Of a stretch of DNA of 7,967 nucleotides, positions 6,237-7,967 are shown piece by piece. The translations under genes and the position numbers were made by a program. Origin of the DNA: Bacillota bacterium (GTDB taxonomy: Bacteria > Bacillota > Clostridia > Lachnospirales > Bianqueaceae); assembly GCA_017474705.1 (NCBI GenBank), contig JAFVHC010000040.1:1-7967 (forward strand). The letters are read 5' to 3'. Every line of letters starts with the position of its first letter. Positions within the stretch are counted from its first letter, which is position 1. The notes under the pieces were generated by a model that saw nothing but the letters and a program-made list of their open reading frames with translations, was not told the origin of the DNA and made no database searches.

Positions 6237-7967
6237 TTATAGGAAATACTGTACACCGGCCAGGAAGATCTTCTGATCTTTCATACCCGGCACGTTCTTG
6301 GCGACCTGGTCGCCGATACGTTCCGTGTGGCCCATCTTGCCCAGGACACGGCCGTCCGGTGAAGTGATGCCCTCGATCGCCCACAGAGAACCGTTGGGAT
6401 TGAAGGCGGTCTCCATGCTGGGTTCGCCCTTGAGATCCACATACTGCGTCGCGATCTGGCCACCATCCTTCAGCTGTTCCAGCATCTGCGGAGAGGCGAT
6501 GAAACGGCCTTCACCATGGGAGATCGGGATCGTATGGATCTCACCGGCTTCGCACAGCGCGAGCCACGGGGACTTGTTCGATACGACACGGGTGCGGACC
6601 ATGCAGGAGGCATGGCGGCCGATCCGGTTGTAGGTCAAAGTCGGCGCCTCCGGCTTCAGATCACGGATCTCACCATAAGGAACGAGACCCAGCTTGATCA
6701 ATGCCTGGAATCCATTGCAGATACCCAGCGCCAGACCGTCACGCTCGTTCAGCAGGCGCATGGTCGCTTCCATCAGCACAGGATTGGAGAATACAGTAGC
6801 GATGAATTTGCCGGAACCTTCCGGTTCATCACCGGCGGAGAAGCCGCCCGACAACATGAGGATCTGCGCCTGATCCAGGCGTTTTTTCATTTCCTCGATG
6901 GAGTACAGGATATCCTGCTCGTTCTGGTTGCGGAAGACAAAGATATCCGGAGTGGCGCCGGCGCGGGCAAAGGCGCGGGCGGTATCATATTCACAGTTGG
7001 TGCCCGGAAAGACAGGCAGGAATGCGCGCGGCTTGGCCTTCAGCGGATCGCCCTGGTACACGTGCTTCTCGGCAGCCGATACCAGCGGGACATTCTTGCC
7101 GCTGTCCGGATCCACGCTTGTACGGGTCCGATAGATGCGCTCCAGCGTGCCTTCATAAGCAGCGAGCACGTCTTCTGTGCTTACCTGCTGTCCCCGGAAG
7201 GTGTAGGTGCCGTACTCCATGACTTTACCAAGCAGCTTCGGGGCGAAGGCATCGAACGCGGACGCTTCCTGCACTTCGACGACCAGGGAACCATAGACCG
7301 GCGCCTCGTTGATCGGGGCATCGTCTACGAAGCTGAAACCATAGTGATTGCCCAGAGCCATCTTCACGACCGCTTCCAGCACACCGCCGGCACCGACCGC
7401 ATAGGCGGCCGTCACGTTCTTGGCAAGGATCTGTGCATGGACTATGTCATACAATTCCATGGCCTTCTGCCAATCCGGCGTTGCATCTTCGTGATAGGGT
7501 ACGGTCAGCAGCAGGACCTTGCTGCCCGGTGCTTTGAATTCCGGAGACAGGATCTCCCGGGTGTCGGCCACAGCTACGGCCAGCGACACCAGCGTCGGCG
7601 GGACGTGCATCTCTCCGAAGGATCCGGACATGGAGTCCTTGCCGCCAATGGAGGCAAGTCCCAGTTCTTTCTGGGCTTTATAGGCACCGAGCAGAGCCGC
7701 GAACGGCTTGCCCCAGCGCGTATACACCTGATCCAGGCGCTCGAAGTACTCCTGGAAGGTGAAGTGGATCTTATGATAGTCGCCGCCGGCCGCCGCGATC
7801 TTAGCGGTGGATTCCAGCACCGCATACATGGCACCATGGAAGGGACTCCACTCGGTGACGTACGGATCGTAGCCGTAGGCCATCAAGGATGCGGTGGTCG
7901 TCTCACCATAGCCGACGGGGAACTTCGCGGCCATGGTCTGGATGGGCGTCTGCTGATAGACGCCGCC
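6237..7967 (-). CDS. purL: Phosphoribosylformylglycinamidine synthase PurL, single-chain type, C-terminal part
   Basis: Cytoplasmic enzyme of purine synthesis that converts FGAR, glutamine and ATP to FGAM. The visible 576 residues are the C-terminal half of the long form (normally about 1200-1300 residues), and the frame stays open to the right edge (GGVYQQTPIQT before Met 7934). Numbered from that internal methionine: the second synthetase half holds PVGYGETTTAS (6-16) and the nucleotide-binding SIGGKDSMSGSFGE (95-108); the fused class I glutamine amidotransferase begins near 304 (FLPVFPGTNCEYDTARAF). Its catalytic triad is intact: Cys406 in GICNGFQ, His536 and Glu538 in GHTER; the HGEGR block is at 473-477. 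Everything expected for an active enzyme is present. This single-chain form differs from the split PurS/PurQ/PurL of Bacillus and suits a clostridial or related host. The MATE gene follows 31 bases downstream. The promoter is outside the window. Confidence 0.97.
   Translation of the reverse strand, partial: GGVYQQTPIQTMAAKFPVGYGETTTASLMAYGYDPYVTEWSPFHGAMYAVLESTAKIAAAGGDYHKIHFTFQEYFERLDQVYTRWGKPFAALLGAYKAQKELGLASIGGKDSMSGSFGEMHVPPTLVSLAVAVADTREILSPEFKAPGSKVLLLTVPYHEDATPDWQKAMELYDIVHAQILAKNVTAAYAVGAGGVLEAVVKMALGNHYGFSFVDDAPINEAPVYGSLVVEVQEASAFDAFAPKLLGKVMEYGTYTFRGQQVSTEDVLAAYEGTLERIYRTRTSVDPDSGKNVPLVSAAEKHVYQGDPLKAKPRAFLPVFPGTNCEYDTARAFARAGATPDIFVFRNQNEQDILYSIEEMKKRLDQAQILMLSGGFSAGDEPEGSGKFIATVFSNPVLMEATMRLLNERDGLALGICNGFQALIKLGLVPYGEIRDLKPEAPTLTYNRIGRHASCMVRTRVVSNKSPWLALCEAGEIHTIPISHGEGRFIASPQMLEQLKDGGQIATQYVDLKGEPSMETAFNPNGSLWAIEGITSPDGRVLGKMGHTERIGDQVAKNVPGMKDQKIFLAGVQYFL

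Noticed and set aside
5849..6367. A 172-codon plus-strand open frame across the MATE start and the purL end
   Set aside because: It overlaps two solid genes on the other strand, spans their junction, and has no ribosome binding site or recognisable domain.

Overview
The window looks like ordinary chromosomal housekeeping and accessory DNA from a moderately GC-rich, low-complexity-leader Bacillota, probably a gut or other anaerobic member of the Clostridia or Erysipelotrichia. The grounds are strong AGGAGG-type ribosome binding sites, a single-chain PurL with its own glutamine amidotransferase domain, a clostridial-style MATE exporter, and two GH2 glycosidases. The genus cannot be fixed from the sequence alone. 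All five genes whose true stop is visible end in TAA.

Layout from left to right. (1) About 1-1136, minus strand: the 5' part of a LacZ-type GH2 beta-galactosidase. An in-frame TAG interrupts it at 42-44, yet LacZ-like sequence continues in the same frame to the window edge. It also carries a perfect 15-bp tandem duplication at 127-159. (2) 1164-2429, minus: metY, O-acetylhomoserine sulfhydrylase. (3) 2445-2864, minus: a PPC-domain (DUF296) protein. Genes 3, 2 and 1 lie head to tail with gaps of 15 and 27 bases (counted from the chosen starts) and probably form one operon, ppc-metY-lacZ. It is driven by a sigma-A-type promoter at 2904-2932 with a leader of roughly 30 bases, too short for a SAM riboswitch or T-box. 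(4) 2865-3061: a compact divergent promoter region. (5) 3062-4780, plus: an intact 572-residue cytoplasmic GH2 glycosidase with its own near-consensus promoter. (6) 4795-4833: a strong bidirectional terminator shared by the convergent genes on either side. (7) 4838-6205, minus: a MATE-family exporter that starts at TTG. (8) 6237-7967, minus: the C-terminal half of PurL, running off the right edge. It lies 31 bases upstream of the exporter and is probably co-transcribed with it.

Functionally the window combines purine synthesis, sulfur assimilation into homocysteine, two cytoplasmic glycosidases without a nearby transporter, and a drug or metabolite exporter. No mobile element, CRISPR array, tRNA or rRNA is visible, and I found no evidence of an undescribed multi-gene system. 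The points most worth checking are the broken or recoded lacZ and the link between an uncharacterised PPC protein and metY.
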